In this document: positions 34,301 through 42,111 of the stretch, piece by piece
Layout: every line of letters starts with the position of its first letter
Numbering within the stretch: position 1 is the first letter of the stretch
DNA from: Acanthochromis polyacanthus
Taxonomy: Eukaryota; Chordata; Actinopteri; Pomacentridae
Length of the DNA: 64,000 nt
Direction: 5' to 3'
Assembly (NCBI RefSeq): GCF_021347895.1
Contig: NC_067118.1
Location: 40,853,255 to 40,917,254 of the forward strand
The notes under the pieces: model-generated
Database searches by the model: none
What the model saw: only the letters and a program-made list of their open reading frames with translations
What the model was told of the DNA's origin: nothing
Position numbers and translations under genes: made by a program

Positions 34301-37300
34301 GCTTTATAAGGAGAGCAAAGCAATAAAACTGAAGGATCAGTTCCACCAAGGCTGCAGAAATCCCAAAACATGCCGCCTGTCTGAACCGAGCCGTCAAAGC
34401 TGCAGCACACACTCATGTCTGCAATCACCCCCTCAAAGAGATTTTAATTGAGTTTAAATTAGCCGTGTCATCCAATTAGCTGTGTGTTTGCCTTACTCAC
34501 CGTTTTTGTCTGCCCGGCGGAAGATCTGCAATGAAAGGAGAAGATCATGTTCAGGTTTTTGAAGATGGAGTTGTTGCTTAAATGACAAAGACACAAAAGA
34601 ACACAAGGATGTACATTATCTTCACCCAGGCGGTTTATAGCAGGGGTGTCAAACTCATTTTAGCTCAGGTTCCACATTCAGGATAGTTTGATCTCCAATA
34701 AAATCACAGCATAATAACCAAAAATAACAACTCCAAGTGTTTAATTGGTTTTAGTGCAAAAAAAAAAAGGTATCTTTTTTTTAAAAAATTATCTTTTTAC
34801 AAAACATCATGAACAACCTGAAAATTCTAATGAAAAACAAGCTCAGTTTCAACACATTACGCCTCAGTTTATCATTTACACATTAAAACTTTCAGATCAC
34901 AGTGTTTTTACAAAAGAACACAACATTTAGTCACAGATATCTGGAACTGAACAATGTAGTATTTTACTTTGTGATCAAAACAACACAAAAAACACAACAA
35001 AAACAAGACAAAATATTATCAAAACGAGACGCATAACAAAAAGGAGACACAAACTGGCAAAAAAAAGAGAAACAAACTGGCAAAAAACAGTCAGAAAAAA
35101 AGACAAAAAATAACAAAAACAACACTAAATATTACAAAAATGAGACAAGTGACACAAAACAAACAAAAAATTGACAAAAAGGTTACAAAGCGACAAAAAA
35201 ATGGACAAAACCGAGACAAAAAATGACACAAAACAACCACAAAAAAGACAAAAAGGAAACCCGAAACAACAAAAACAAGAAATAAAACGACAAAAGCGTG
35301 AGAAAAATGACAAGTCAGACCAAAAAAATAAACTAAAACAAGACAAAATGACAGAAGAACAATGAACAATCTATTTTACTTTATGATCTAAACAACTTGT
35401 CATGGTCGAGAAATTATTTTAAATTTATAGCGTCACAAAATTGACATTTTGCGGTGAATGTTCTCTAATTTTCACACTGTGAGGGCCGGATTGGACCCTC
35501 TGGAGGACCAGTTTTGGCCCCCGGGCCGCATGTTTGACACCCCTGGATTAGATGTTCAGCTGAAATCTGGGATCAGTGCAGCACAAACACACAAAAAGAT
35601 GTTTGGAAACGCAATGACACAGGAACATAAACGTGTGAAGCAATCCATCTGCTTTAGAGCTTTTTCCTCTTTCTTTATGCGCAGGGGAACATTTAAGCGG
35701 TTCTGTAATTTCCTCATTTCAATAACAAAAGCGACAGGAGACATCTCACGGAATGAAATGCTGACATTTGTGAGCCCCCAAGAGGAGCTCTGGAACGATA
35801 GCTTTTATGTTTATGTTTCCAGCCACTAAAAACGATCATGCTGCTCTGAGATATTCTCCAGTTTTGAGGGGAAAAAGCCCACAAAATGTGCATTAATGTG
35901 CCATCTTGGCATTTCTAAGCTCATCTCCGTGTAACACCAGACCTGTGACGGAAAAAGATCCGTCTGTGGAGCGCGAGGCGTTCGATCAGAGCGACACCTC
36001 ATTCATTTCAGCTTCGTTTTTTTGCCCCCTTTTTCACCGCTCGGTCACCATCACGAGCACCGACGGAGTCCAGCAGCTGCTCGATTAACTCCACCTTCAG
36101 ACTGAAGCGGTAAAGTCACATCCAGATGTCACCTTTCAAGCACATCGGACTGTGAAGGCCTCGACACGCTGGGCTCCCATTCAACTCATCTAAAGCATCC
36201 TCCTCCATTCTACACACATTTACTGAACCTTAACTGCAACAGAGAGTAAAAGAAATGCACTGAATTTCTTAGGATGTTGTAGACGGTTTAAGTCATCCTT
36301 TACAAACCATGCGAGCTCGTCCTGAAGACTACATCGCTCCAACAGTTGGTTTTCGTTCGTTTTTGTCGGGTAAAACAGCATCACTGGGAATCTGATGTCC
36401 TTTGATGTTGATTCTACAGCGAGATTCAAGAGAAGTGGGTTCTTAATTGGTAGCTGCTTTCTTTTTAAATGCAACCTGACAGTGGGAATTAACCCTCGTG
36501 TCGTCCTGCAGGCCAAAATTGACACGTTTTAAAGTTTGAGGTTATGGAAAAATAAATATATTTTCACAGTGAAACTTCTGATGTCCACATTTTCAACATT
36601 TCTAGGAAATCTTTGAACATTTTTTGGTGGAAAAAAACGAGAAATGTTGAAGATGCACACAAAAAAACACAAAATCCAGTGAATTTCGCTGGATTTTGGT
36701 TGATTTATATGTGAATGTTCTTAAAGAAAATAAGTTTTACTGATATATATGTAATCACTTTAGATATTTTTTGGAAGATTTTTACTCATTTTTGAAAATA
36801 TTTACAAGAATTTTCTTGTCGAATTTGGGTGATTTTTTTAAAATAAATTTTTAAGGGAAATTTTTAAAGAATTATTGGAATTTTCTTCCTGAAGATTTTG
36901 CAAATTTTCAGAAATTTGGGGAATTTTTTTGCTGAATTTTTGGATTTTTTTCAGACAAGGAAACAATAATTTTGTGTCAGTAAATGAGGACAACGGGAGG
37001 CTTAAAGAAGCATCAAAAACAACTGAACAACACTAATATCTGAGAAGACAAAGGCTCAAAACAAAAATAAAATGAAGCATAGAAAGCATGCGAGCTGAAA
37101 CAGCAAATATTAGTTATGCTCTTTTGATTTCTGTCCATTTGAAGTAAGCTACAGATGAAATTATTTGTCAGAAAGCTCTGTGTTTAATCCAAAATGGGTC
37201 CAATACCAAGTTCAATAAGGTTATTTGTGGTCCAAGCTAGAAAGAATTGAAATTAAATGGACAAAACCTTTCCAAACAGTGGCTGGAACACATTAAGGTG

Positions 37301-38933
37301 CTTTCATGACGTCTGTAGGCAACAATACAACACTCAGACCACCTCTCCAGACCACAGAGAGGTTCGTCAATCTAAGACACCTCGGAGGAAACAACAGGAA
37401 GCAGCTCCATAAAATCTGGAAAACAATCGGGAGCAATAAACTGTGGAGAAACCTGGGCTAGAGATTTACTGGCCTTTATTTCTCCTTTATGTTACATGGG
37501 AGGCTGGCGGCGTCCCACAGAGCTGCTGGAGATCTTCTAAAAGCAGCAGCAGCTCTATGGACGCTGCTCAGTCAGTCCTCGAGCATCTACAGCGTCTCAT
37601 TTCAGGCGGATTATTACCTCCAAAAGAGCAGCAACACACTTGTCAGGAATGTGAAACATTCGCACAACTGTGAGTCTGTAAAACCAGGCAGCGAGTCCTT
37701 CAGCCTGTCAAATTAAATAGATAAACCACACAAAAAGCCTCCTCAAGAGAGCTGTAAAGAACCTGAACAGAGGCTGAAAAGCACAGAAAAAGGCTCAGTT
37801 TCCTGTGAAAGGCTGGAAATGTGAATGTGGCACGATTCGGCAGATGAATTAAACGATGCAGAAAAAGTGCAGTTTATGTGTGTGTTTGGACTAAAGACAT
37901 CATGACGACATTAAAGTAGGAAAAGTTGAGATCCTGTTCTTCATGTTCTGCATGCAGATTAAATGAGCATCCATCAGCTATAGGTTCAGTGGAGGAAAGC
38001 GTGTTTGCAGTGTGCAGAACTGCACTTCAACCAAACATGCACTCGCTGCAGTCTAGTTTCCCCTTTGGGCCGGACAATAATCCGCCTCGAGGAACCTGAA
38101 TTTAATTTACAGCCAGCTGTCAGGAAGTCTAAAGCTGGGAAATGATGCCACTAATGCACTCTTGTTCGGTCTTCTATCATCTGGAGGAAGCATCCTCAGC
38201 AAAAAACGCCACAACGGCTCCAATATATATGTAATATAACACTAAATGGACGTGTTTACTTGCTTTTATAGTGAAAGGATGAGATTTCTTTTTGTCACAC
38301 TGTGGCAGAAGAAAGAAGCAGGCAGCAGAGTTGCATTGTGATGATATCCTGTTATATAGCCTGAATGAATAATTCACTACAGGATCTTTTCTATTTTTAA
38401 AAAGGCATTTTCACTCACACTCTATGCATGTTTCATGGAGCACACAACCAGTGCCATGAATCTTATTGTATGAAAACTAGGAAACAGACGATCCCTAATG
38501 AAAAAAGAAGGGAATTCAGGCATCAAAGCTGTTCATCAGATGGAGCACCTCCTGTATTATTGATGCCCTGATGGGCAAACACTCACCTTTCTTACATAAT
38601 AGAGCGTCTGACGTGCATCACCTCGCTGTGAACCATTCACGTAGAGAAGAATGAAGGACAGATTTATGTTGGGCATTTGTGCAAAGACTCCCCCAAAGGT
38701 GGAAATGAGCAAAACAGGTCTAAAAATGGATGCAAGCGTGCAGAAAATTAACCAAAAAACGACATACACCGGACTAGAAACCCTTCTGCAGCTGCAACAT
38801 CACAGAGTGTACTCACGTCCTGGAAGATTGAGACGCCTTGGTTCTGGTTGTGGTCGAGCTCCTGCTGCTTTCTCAAGTGTTCGTGTTTGGCGGACTGAAG
38901 ACACATGGTGATGAGCTCCGTACAGGCCAGCAT
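10304..38933 (-). CDS. necab3: N-terminal EF-hand calcium-binding protein 3 (NECAB3)
   Basis: Twelve coding exons in transcript order: 38817-38933, 34501-34525, 26575-26683, 23727-23752, 23389-23486, 15621-15879, 15370-15449, 14271-14324, 12573-12685, 12343-12420, 12093-12184 and 10304-10332. Every junction has GT/AG and matching phase; 1080 nt, 359 residues. The EF-hand is in residues 45-56 (D45, N47, D49, K51, S53, E56). A second loop at 79-90 ends in Lys instead of Glu and is degenerate. A NECAB homology and coiled region follows (about 125-240), and residues about 257-355 form the C-terminal ABM (monooxygenase-like) domain ending SWWIMNNN. The N-terminus and the LEC-SPHLEPL segment fit NECAB3 better than NECAB1 or NECAB2. 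NECAB3 is known to bind the X11/Mint adaptors APBA2 and APBA3, linking it to APP processing and HIF-1 signalling. The start Met at 38931-38933 is the first of a conserved-looking N-terminus. Introns are repeat-filled. Confidence 0.92.
10752..10834. mobile_element. Palindromic miniature element, copy 1
   Basis: An 83-bp near-perfect hairpin. acaccccctgtcaaaagttt on the left pairs with aaacttttgacagggggtgt on the right, with a central tcattcaaatgaatga. It is a fold-back Tc1/mariner-like miniature element: TA lies at the boundaries. A diverged second copy is at about 27100-27182. Confidence 0.75.
10964..11224. mobile_element. Short terminal-inverted-repeat element with ggac microsatellite
   Basis: tatcccccgccac at the left end and gtggaggggggataa at the right end are inverted copies. 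Between them is a block with gggccataactctgtta and a (ggac)n run at about 11155-11178. The same type of block is widely dispersed in aquatic animal genomes. It is non-coding. Confidence 0.6.
12727..14224 (+). mobile_element. Degenerate Tc1/mariner transposon in a necab3 intron
   Basis: TA target duplications are at 12725-12726 and 14225-14226. Inverted repeats of about 80 bp begin CAGTCATGGAAGAAATGATC and, on the other strand at the right end, CAGTCGTGGAAAAAATTATC. Transposase remnants run on the plus strand: a helix-turn-helix part at 13003-13332 (TKAAISTLLVTSMSERQVEK), then a DDE part from about 13390 with VLFRDESRFQ (first Asp) and FQQDNAPYH (second Asp). The frame shifts before the third acidic motif, and a stop follows near 13756. 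The element lies wholly between necab3 exons 9 and 8. Confidence 0.85.
13003..13800 (+). pseudogene. Tc1-like transposase pseudogene
   Basis: This is the coding remnant inside the Tc1-like element. The N-terminal helix-turn-helix is intact in one frame. The middle is joined only through frame changes around 13330-13390. The catalytic core keeps two of the three acidic positions in frame (DES and DNAPYH contexts). The third, normally in a PDLNP-like context, is visible only in another frame near 13750 (ctaaatccaactga). No functional protein can be made. Confidence 0.8.
14325..15369. other. necab3 intron, little recognisable
   Basis: No coding exon or complete element is seen. The only clear repeat is a tiny internally deleted hAT-like remnant at about 15276-15326 (caggggtgt on the left, acacccctg on the right). 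Confidence 0.5.
15276..15326. mobile_element. Internally deleted hAT-like remnant
   Basis: A roughly 50-bp block begins caggggtgtagggtt and ends catgtttgacacccctg, keeping both termini of the larger family seen at 31863-33129, 34641-35545 and 49311-50085. The central minisatellite has been lost. Confidence 0.55.
15955..16350 (+). mobile_element. Non-LTR retrotransposon (jockey/Rex-like) fragment
   Basis: Plus-strand translation gives YQGVWIEDSLTFKPHVEN and later LDYGDLLYMNASAQSL and DTVYHASVRFITNCK. These are characteristic of the C-terminal reverse transcriptase region of LINEs common in teleosts. Frames are broken by stops, the 5' end is absent and it lies inside a necab3 intron. Confidence 0.7.
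16734..18145 (+). mobile_element. hAT-like repeat with T-rich minisatellite core, broken by a nested element
   Basis: Positions about 16750-17260 are a degenerate ttttgtc/ttttgtt minisatellite. The following stretch (gtgatctggaag, aaattccttaaatgtgaacaatttcag, ttatttataggttattatgctgtgg, gaactaag) matches the right half of the repeat at 49311-50085. Its right end, gatgagtttaacactcctgg, is displaced to about 18113-18135 by an inserted element at 17494-18110. No left terminus was found, so the copy is 5'-truncated. Confidence 0.6.
17494..18110. mobile_element. Miniature element nested in the hAT-like repeat
   Basis: Terminal inverted repeats are gggccgtttacacgagga on the left and tcctcgtgtaaacggctc on the right. 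The insertion splits the motif gaactaagatgagttt, which is uninterrupted at 50059-50075. A short ctaag/ctaaa duplication is likely. Frames inside are open on both strands but show no transposase motifs. Confidence 0.7.
18150..19775. other. necab3 intron, nothing recognised
   Basis: No repeat, exon or RNA gene was recognised in this 1.6-kb stretch. Open frames are short and lack splice context. Confidence 0.5.
19778..20195. mobile_element. Miniature element with TTAA target duplication
   Basis: TTAA flanks both ends (19774-19777 and 20196-20199). The inverted ends are aggcattatggagga on the left and, on the opposite strand, aggcattagaggaga. A TTAA target is characteristic of piggyBac and Kolobok superfamilies; the superfamily is not resolved. 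No transposase is present. Confidence 0.75.
20375..21000. repeat. A/T-rich dispersed repeat with actgtaaaa motifs
   Basis: The block opens with acactgtaaaaaaatgt and contains several ttacagt/actgtaa and tacggtaaaa motifs, ending near taccgtaattgtacggcag. Such motifs are common in teleost miniature elements. Boundaries are uncertain. Confidence 0.4.
21583..21710 (-). pseudogene. necab3: Duplicated 3' part of necab3 exon 5 with splice donor
   Basis: This block is a diverged copy of 23280-23420. Shared landmarks are gatgctcagatgcct, acatttctattac and cctcgacagac, then the splice donor and exon. On the minus strand, 21680-21710 repeats the last 31 nt of exon 5 (encoding KAMDKTKE in the true exon) followed by gtgagtga; the true exon has gtgggtga. 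The upstream two thirds of the exon and its acceptor are absent, so on its own it is not a complete exon. Confidence 0.85.
21711..23140. repeat. Satellite array with 187-188-bp higher-order repeats
   Basis: The plus strand is built of short units such as aaaatgaccacaaaaagacc. Over about 22200-22860 these form a higher-order unit: the marker cctgaaaacagccacaaa recurs at 22294, 22482 and 22669 (steps of 188 and 187). A further marker, acagtctaaaaatgaccaaa, repeats in the same register. The long minus-strand frame at 22054-22887 is a Phe/Cys/Leu-rich by-product of the repeat and is not a gene. Confidence 0.85.
24170..24756. mobile_element. Miniature element with perfect 9-bp target duplication
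   Basis: gtaaaaaca flanks both ends (24161-24169 and 24757-24765). Termini are imperfect inverted repeats: tagcttggaaaatccaaact on the left and, read on the opposite strand, ttgcctggaaaatccagact. A 9-bp duplication points to a Mutator-like or related superfamily, which is an inference. The interior has no transposase motif. Confidence 0.75.
24803..25000. mobile_element. Tc1-like miniature element
   Basis: TA flanks at 24801-24802 and 25001-25002. The inverted ends are cggtggggaaaataaatatt and aatacttattttccccactg. The interior phrase acttacaaagaatggagagg is typical of a dispersed teleost Tc1-type miniature family. Confidence 0.8.
25020..25200. repeat. Second copy of the interspersed repeat at 8270-9000
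   Basis: It shares tgtggctgta, ggcgctattgagccattt, cacacatgtgca and tctcgccagttctgatgtgt with the larger copy. It is truncated at the right. Confidence 0.6.
27100..27182. mobile_element. Palindromic miniature element, copy 2
   Basis: The hairpin pairs acccccctgtcaaaagtttt with aaaacttttgacaggggatg around a tcattcaaattaatga centre. It has the same architecture and end sequence as 10752-10834. Both lie in necab3 introns. Confidence 0.75.
27183..29960. other. necab3 intron, mostly unannotated
   Basis: A short dispersed repeat is at about 27485-27650 (taagacaagataatcctg, gggaaattcacagtgttaca). A G homopolymer lies at about 28187-28200. The minus-strand frame 28144-28587 lacks family signature and splice support. 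Nothing else was recognised. Confidence 0.5.
29966..30539. mobile_element. Transposon with 9-bp target duplication carrying a helicase fragment
   Basis: cagatattc flanks both ends (29957-29965 and 30540-30548). Inverted repeats are TAGCCTAGCCGCGCTAGAC on the left and gtctagcgtggctaggcta on the right, identical but for one base. Both subterminal regions match the element at 7183-7736. The interior holds a plus-strand piece of a RecQ-like helicase. The 9-bp duplication suggests a Mutator-like (Pack-type) element, which is an inference. Confidence 0.75.
30178..30372 (+). pseudogene. RecQ-like helicase fragment inside a transposon
   Basis: The frame reads ALATALKDLKLKFNLKDKQR and continues to VFGLMPTGYGKSLIYQLAPL. 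PTGYGKS is a Walker A (helicase motif I) and SLIYQLAPL fits the segment that follows in RecQ/WRN-like helicases. There is no ATG at the 5' end, no DEAH box or later motifs, and the frame runs into the element's terminal region after about 30350. It is a captured or residual piece, not a working enzyme. Confidence 0.65.
30550..31854. other. necab3 intron, nothing recognised
   Basis: No exon, element or RNA gene was identified here on either strand. Confidence 0.5.
31863..33129. mobile_element. hAT-like element with large T-rich minisatellite core
   Basis: Ends are caggggtgtaaaacatgagg and gatgagttttatgcccctg. Flanks atctacag (31855-31862) and atctgcag (33130-33137) match at 7 of 8 bases, consistent with an hAT 8-bp duplication. 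The core, about 32060-32880, is a degenerate ttttgtc/ttttgtt array. Conserved subterminal blocks are ctccagagggtccaatccgg and gatctggaagctgtaatgtg. Confidence 0.75.
33679..34129. mobile_element. hAT-like miniature element with perfect 8-bp target duplication
   Basis: acatacag flanks both ends (33671-33678 and 34130-34137). Termini are caggggtgaaagtaagccgg and ctactttcacccctg. The element-start sequence gggtgaaagtaagccggaac recurs near the right end (about 34053), and the body contains repeated ggaacg/cggtacgcc motifs. No transposase is present. Confidence 0.85.
34641..35545. mobile_element. hAT-like element, A-rich minisatellite core, opposite orientation
   Basis: It starts caggggtgtcaaactcattt and ends catgtttgacacccctg. 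The core at about 34975-35380 is the reverse-complement form (gacaaaa, acaaaaa) of the T-rich arrays in sister copies, and tggaccctctggaggaccag near the right end matches their left subterminal block. No convincing target duplication was seen. Confidence 0.7.
35546..36488. other. necab3 first-intron region, part 1, nothing recognised
   Basis: No exon or repeat family could be assigned. The plus-strand frame 35458-35829 overlaps the hAT-like end and has no domain signature. Confidence 0.45.
36493..37001. mobile_element. TTAA-flanked miniature element, copy 1
   Basis: TTAA at 36489-36492 and 37002-37005. The left end is ccctcgtgtcgtcctgcagg and the right end is gaggacaacgggaggc, an imperfect inverted pair. 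The interior is made of aaattttt/gaattttt motifs. Copies occur at 40062-40569 and, partly, at 51050-51430. Confidence 0.75.
37006..38810. other. necab3 first-intron region, part 2, nothing recognised
   Basis: No repeat family or exon is recognised. Short frames near 37443-37716 lack a domain signature and are not flanked by convincing splice sites. Confidence 0.45.
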
Positions 38934-39137
38934 CTTGCAGCTTTCGATACGATTTTGCCTGCTTTCTTAGTGAAAATGAAAAGAGAGATTGTCCTGTGCG
39001 CTTGTGGAGAGGTTCGTCCTTGTCGGGGGGGAGGAGGAGGAGGATGCTGGAGGATGATGATGCGGCTGGTCCTGTGATCCAGTCAGGAGGAGATGCGCCC
39101 AGCCTGCTGCCCTCTGCCTGCTGCCTGTACCGTCGAC

Positions 39138-39205
<68 letters not shown>

Positions 39206-39300
39206 AAAAACTCCGCCTCCACGCGACGACGATTCATAAAAGCCCGAGGAAAGAACGCACCATCTGCTGGTGAAAAGACTCACACCGTCAGAGACACGGT
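38934..39300 (-). promoter_or_regulatory. necab3: necab3 5' UTR and promoter region with GA microsatellite
   Basis: This is the sequence immediately upstream of the necab3 start codon on the minus strand. It is G/C-richer than the surroundings and has a pure (ga)n run at about 39139-39201, roughly 205 bp from the ATG. On the transcribed strand the run reads (ct)n. The transcription start could not be placed, so the run may be in the 5' UTR or the core promoter. Confidence 0.5.
39139..39201. repeat. (GA)n microsatellite
   Basis: About 31 uninterrupted ag dinucleotides. Length-variable sequence of this kind near a promoter can bind GAGA-type factors and is often polymorphic. Confidence 0.95.
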
Positions 39301-41230
39301 TAATTACAGGGCTGGCTGACAGGGAAGGAGTTTAACAGAGGGAGAAAGCAGAACAAAGCAGAGAAAAACAGCCTCCGTTTACCTCCTTGCTCTGTCAATA
39401 CCCCAATTAAGAGAGCTAATGAGACCCAATCATGGCAGTGAAGAGGGACGTCAGTGTGGGAAAATGAGACATTTATATGTGGATTTTATAACATTGGAAG
39501 CCATAATATTCACAGTAATAAGAATAGAAATATCTCTTTCAATATCCTTATTATATCCCCATAATATTTCTCCAGTCCTAAATGTGCCAAAGGACTCCAT
39601 AGAGCCTCTTTCTTCTTGTAATAAAATGCGTTTATTATCATCACAGGGCTCGTATCATTTCAGAATACAAACATCCAATCGCCTTTGTATAGTTTCAAGC
39701 AAACAACATATTTGCATCAGTTTGTCAACAATCATACATGTGACTGCACACATGAGCACACCTTATTGTGTTATGTAATATGCATCACACTACAAGTCAT
39801 TAGCAAGCAACAAAGCTCACAAAGACGTGCTAATCTCATGATGTGTCCTCGTAGGAATTCCTAGTTTCTGCACACGCCTGCATTATTTGTCTACAAATAA
39901 ACAGCGGCTGTGTGACTATTCGTATCTATTTATGTTTACCGGATGTTATTAAGTTTTACAGTGCACTGGATAAAAATAGAAAAGCAGCAAGCAAACAATG
40001 TTTTATTTCTGACTTAAAGAAAAAGATAGGTGCCTACTTGGGTGCACTTTCATTCACTTAACCCTACTGTTGTCCCCATTTTTACCAAAAAGTGTCGTTT
40101 CCTTGTCTGAAAAAAATCCAAAAACAGAGCAAAAAAAATTCCCCAAATTTCTGAAAATTTGCAAAACCTTCAGGAAGAGAACTCCAATAATTCCTTAAAA
40201 ATTTTATTTAAAAAAAAATTGGTAAGAAAATTCTTGTAAATATTTTTTTTTTAAAATGAGTAAAAATCTTCCCAAAAAAATCCTAAAAATATCTAATGTG
40301 ATTACATATATATCAGTAAAACTTCTAATATTTTCTTTAATAACATTCACATAAAATAATCAACCAAAATCCAGTAATTTTGGTTGAATTTTTGTGAATG
40401 TTCTTGATAATTTTTAACATTTCTTTTTTTCCCCCAACCAATAAACGTTCAAAGATTTCCCAAAAATGTTGAAAATGTGGACATCAGAAGTTTCACTGTG
40501 AAACCCCCCCCCCCCCCCATTTTCAAACTTTAAAACGGTTCCATTTTGACCTGCAGGATGACATGAGGGTTAATTTTAATAAATCTATTTCCAGCTTTGC
40601 TGTATACTTTATCTCATACATCTTTCCCCTTTTTTTTAAAAAAAAAAGAAATCTGTGTGTATTTTACCCAACTTGTCTGCACTGTTTTTTAAAATTTATT
40701 ACATAAATTCTGAATGACCTCTGATCAGTTGCTACGTAAATAAACCTGCTTGTTTCTGTTGTTTTGCTTAGAAAAGGCTTCACCTTTGCAGATTGTTCAC
40801 TAAATACCTTCTAAGTTGTTCATCTGGTGACAAATTCTCAACCACTGAGTTAATCCATGCTCTATAGGTGTGGCTTTTAAAAGACAAAGATGGGATGATG
40901 TGATCAGCACACAGTCACTCATCTGAGTATTGACTGTAAAAATCAATTGAAGCATGCTGCTGGATCCTAAACGTTGGTGAACGTCCACAACTCCACCGTT
41001 CGCCATCTAGGAAATATTTTAAGACAAATACTAAATCCCTTCTGCTGAAAAGAATGAATAAAATGTAATAAAATGCTGTTTACTGTTCTCCAGCTCTTTC
41101 TTGTACATCCTGGAGCCATAAACCATAAAGAAATAGATTACTATTTCAGTGTGTGTTTTTAGAAAATCCACTTCTTTGACAGATTATCATTTCAGCTCAG
41201 TCCACCACAGTGTCCATTTACACGAAAGAC
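39300..41230. other. Head-to-head intergenic region between necab3 and alas2
   Basis: About 2 kb separates the two 5' ends. A TTAA-flanked miniature element occupies 40062-40569. The rest has no coding exons or known repeats. It must contain regulatory sequence for one or both genes, but only the alas2-proximal motifs can be pointed to. Confidence 0.5.
40062..40569. mobile_element. TTAA-flanked miniature element, copy 2, inverted
   Basis: TTAA at 40058-40061 and 40570-40573. Compared with 36493-37001 it is inverted: the right end, gacctgcaggatgacatgaggg, corresponds to the other copy's left end. It shares ttccttgtctgaaaaaaatcc and gttgaaaatgtggacatcag with that copy in reverse. A C homopolymer of about 15 lies near 40505. 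Confidence 0.7.
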
Positions 41231-41235
41231 CGAGG

Positions 41236-41400
41236 CACGACTTATCACCATCTTTGCACCTCCCACACAGGCGAACAACTCCCTTCGTGGCCCCAAAGCT
41301 GAGACCTCCATGTCACCTCTGAGGGGTGGGAGCAGAGCTGATTACATAACGCTGCTCAATATCTGAGTAATAACTGCTGACGCTCTCTGACCTCCTGCCT
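41236..41400 (+). promoter_or_regulatory. alas2: alas2 proximal promoter with GATA and CACC motifs
   Basis: The IRE-bearing first exon begins near 41390. Upstream are a GATA site (TTATCA at 41242-41247) and a CACC/Krüppel-like motif (cacctcccac at about 41257-41266), and another possible GATA site within caatatctgag near 41355. Vertebrate alas2 promoters are known to use GATA1 and CACC-box factors. A canonical TATA is not obvious; ttacataa near 41343 is the closest. Confidence 0.45.
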
Positions 41401-41415
41401 CTTCGCTGTTCCGAA

Positions 41416-41438
41416 GTTCGTCCTCAGTGCAGGTCAAC
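41416..41438 (+). promoter_or_regulatory. alas2: Iron-responsive element in alas2 5' UTR
   Basis: The stem-loop has a lower stem gtt/aac (41416-41418 with 41436-41438), a bulged C at 41419, an upper stem gtcct (41420-41424) facing aggtc (41431-41435), and the canonical six-base loop CAGTGC at 41425-41430. Iron regulatory proteins bind such 5' IREs and block translation when iron is low. The upper stem has a T:T mismatch where the human ALAS2 IRE, as I recall it, has a U:G pair. A splice donor (cag|gtgagc) follows at 41440/41441, placing the IRE at the end of non-coding exon 1. Confidence 0.9.
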
Positions 41439-41780
41439 AGGTGAGCTTCCTGACCGGCTTCACTTCTGGTCCTAGCCCTTAAATTATCACCAGTACTGTT
41501 AATATTACCAGAAATGGCACACTTATTTGCATTGTGGTGTTAATTGTACTATTGTTACGATTTGCAGCAGGGTTTTTGTTATATTTACGTGTGCTTTATT
41601 GATTTATCTCCTCATTTTCCTGCCAGTCATTGAGAGGAAACGTAAGGTGTGGATGCTCCATATGGCAATAACAACAAAAACATATGAGCTACTTGTGGGG
41701 TTTAAAAGGCGCTGGTGGTCGACACAAAAGTAAAGATAACATCCGACCACAACAGAAAGCCACAAACCCTGAGAACTGCT

Positions 41781-41804
41781 TTATCTGTTGACCACAGCAG
41801 ATAA
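41781..41804. promoter_or_regulatory. alas2: Inverted pair of GATA sites in alas2 intron 1
   Basis: TTATCT at 41781-41786 and AGATAA at 41799-41804 are convergent GATA motifs 12 bp apart, about 350 bp downstream of exon 1. Such pairs are common in erythroid enhancers, but the motifs are short and this is a suggestion only. Confidence 0.35.
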
Positions 41805-42083
41805 TAGAAGAAACTACACAACTGTTTGTACACTAAGCTTCACATAGAGGTGCTCATAAGATAATTAAAATAGGGATTATTAATCGTTTTGTCATGATTG
41901 TGGTGGAATATTTATGGCCAGCGCATGCAACATTAACTTTTATTTTACTTTTGAGTGTGACAAACTCTTAACAGCAGGGAAATAACAGGTACTAATCAAC
42001 AGAGTTTTGTCTTGGTGGTTTTCATTTAATAGTTAGTGCAGTAATCAGCTGATGACGTCTGTCGGGGCAGCTCTGCAGAGTGG

Positions 42084-42111
42084 AGATAAGCAGCAGCTTT
42101 GTGCCACACCC
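42084..42111 (+). promoter_or_regulatory. alas2: GATA plus CACCC motif cluster in alas2 intron 1
   Basis: AGATAAG at 42084-42090 is followed 13 bp later by CCACACCC at 42104-42111. This is the classic GATA1/KLF1 erythroid pairing. Mammalian ALAS2 has an erythroid GATA-dependent enhancer in intron 1, which makes this position plausible. An E-box-like tcacgtga lies about 60 bp further on. Confidence 0.5.

Noticed and set aside
38996..39319. Frame with an Arg-Glu dipeptide run
   Set aside because: It is encoded by the (GA)n microsatellite, is antisense to the necab3 promoter region and has no other protein signature.
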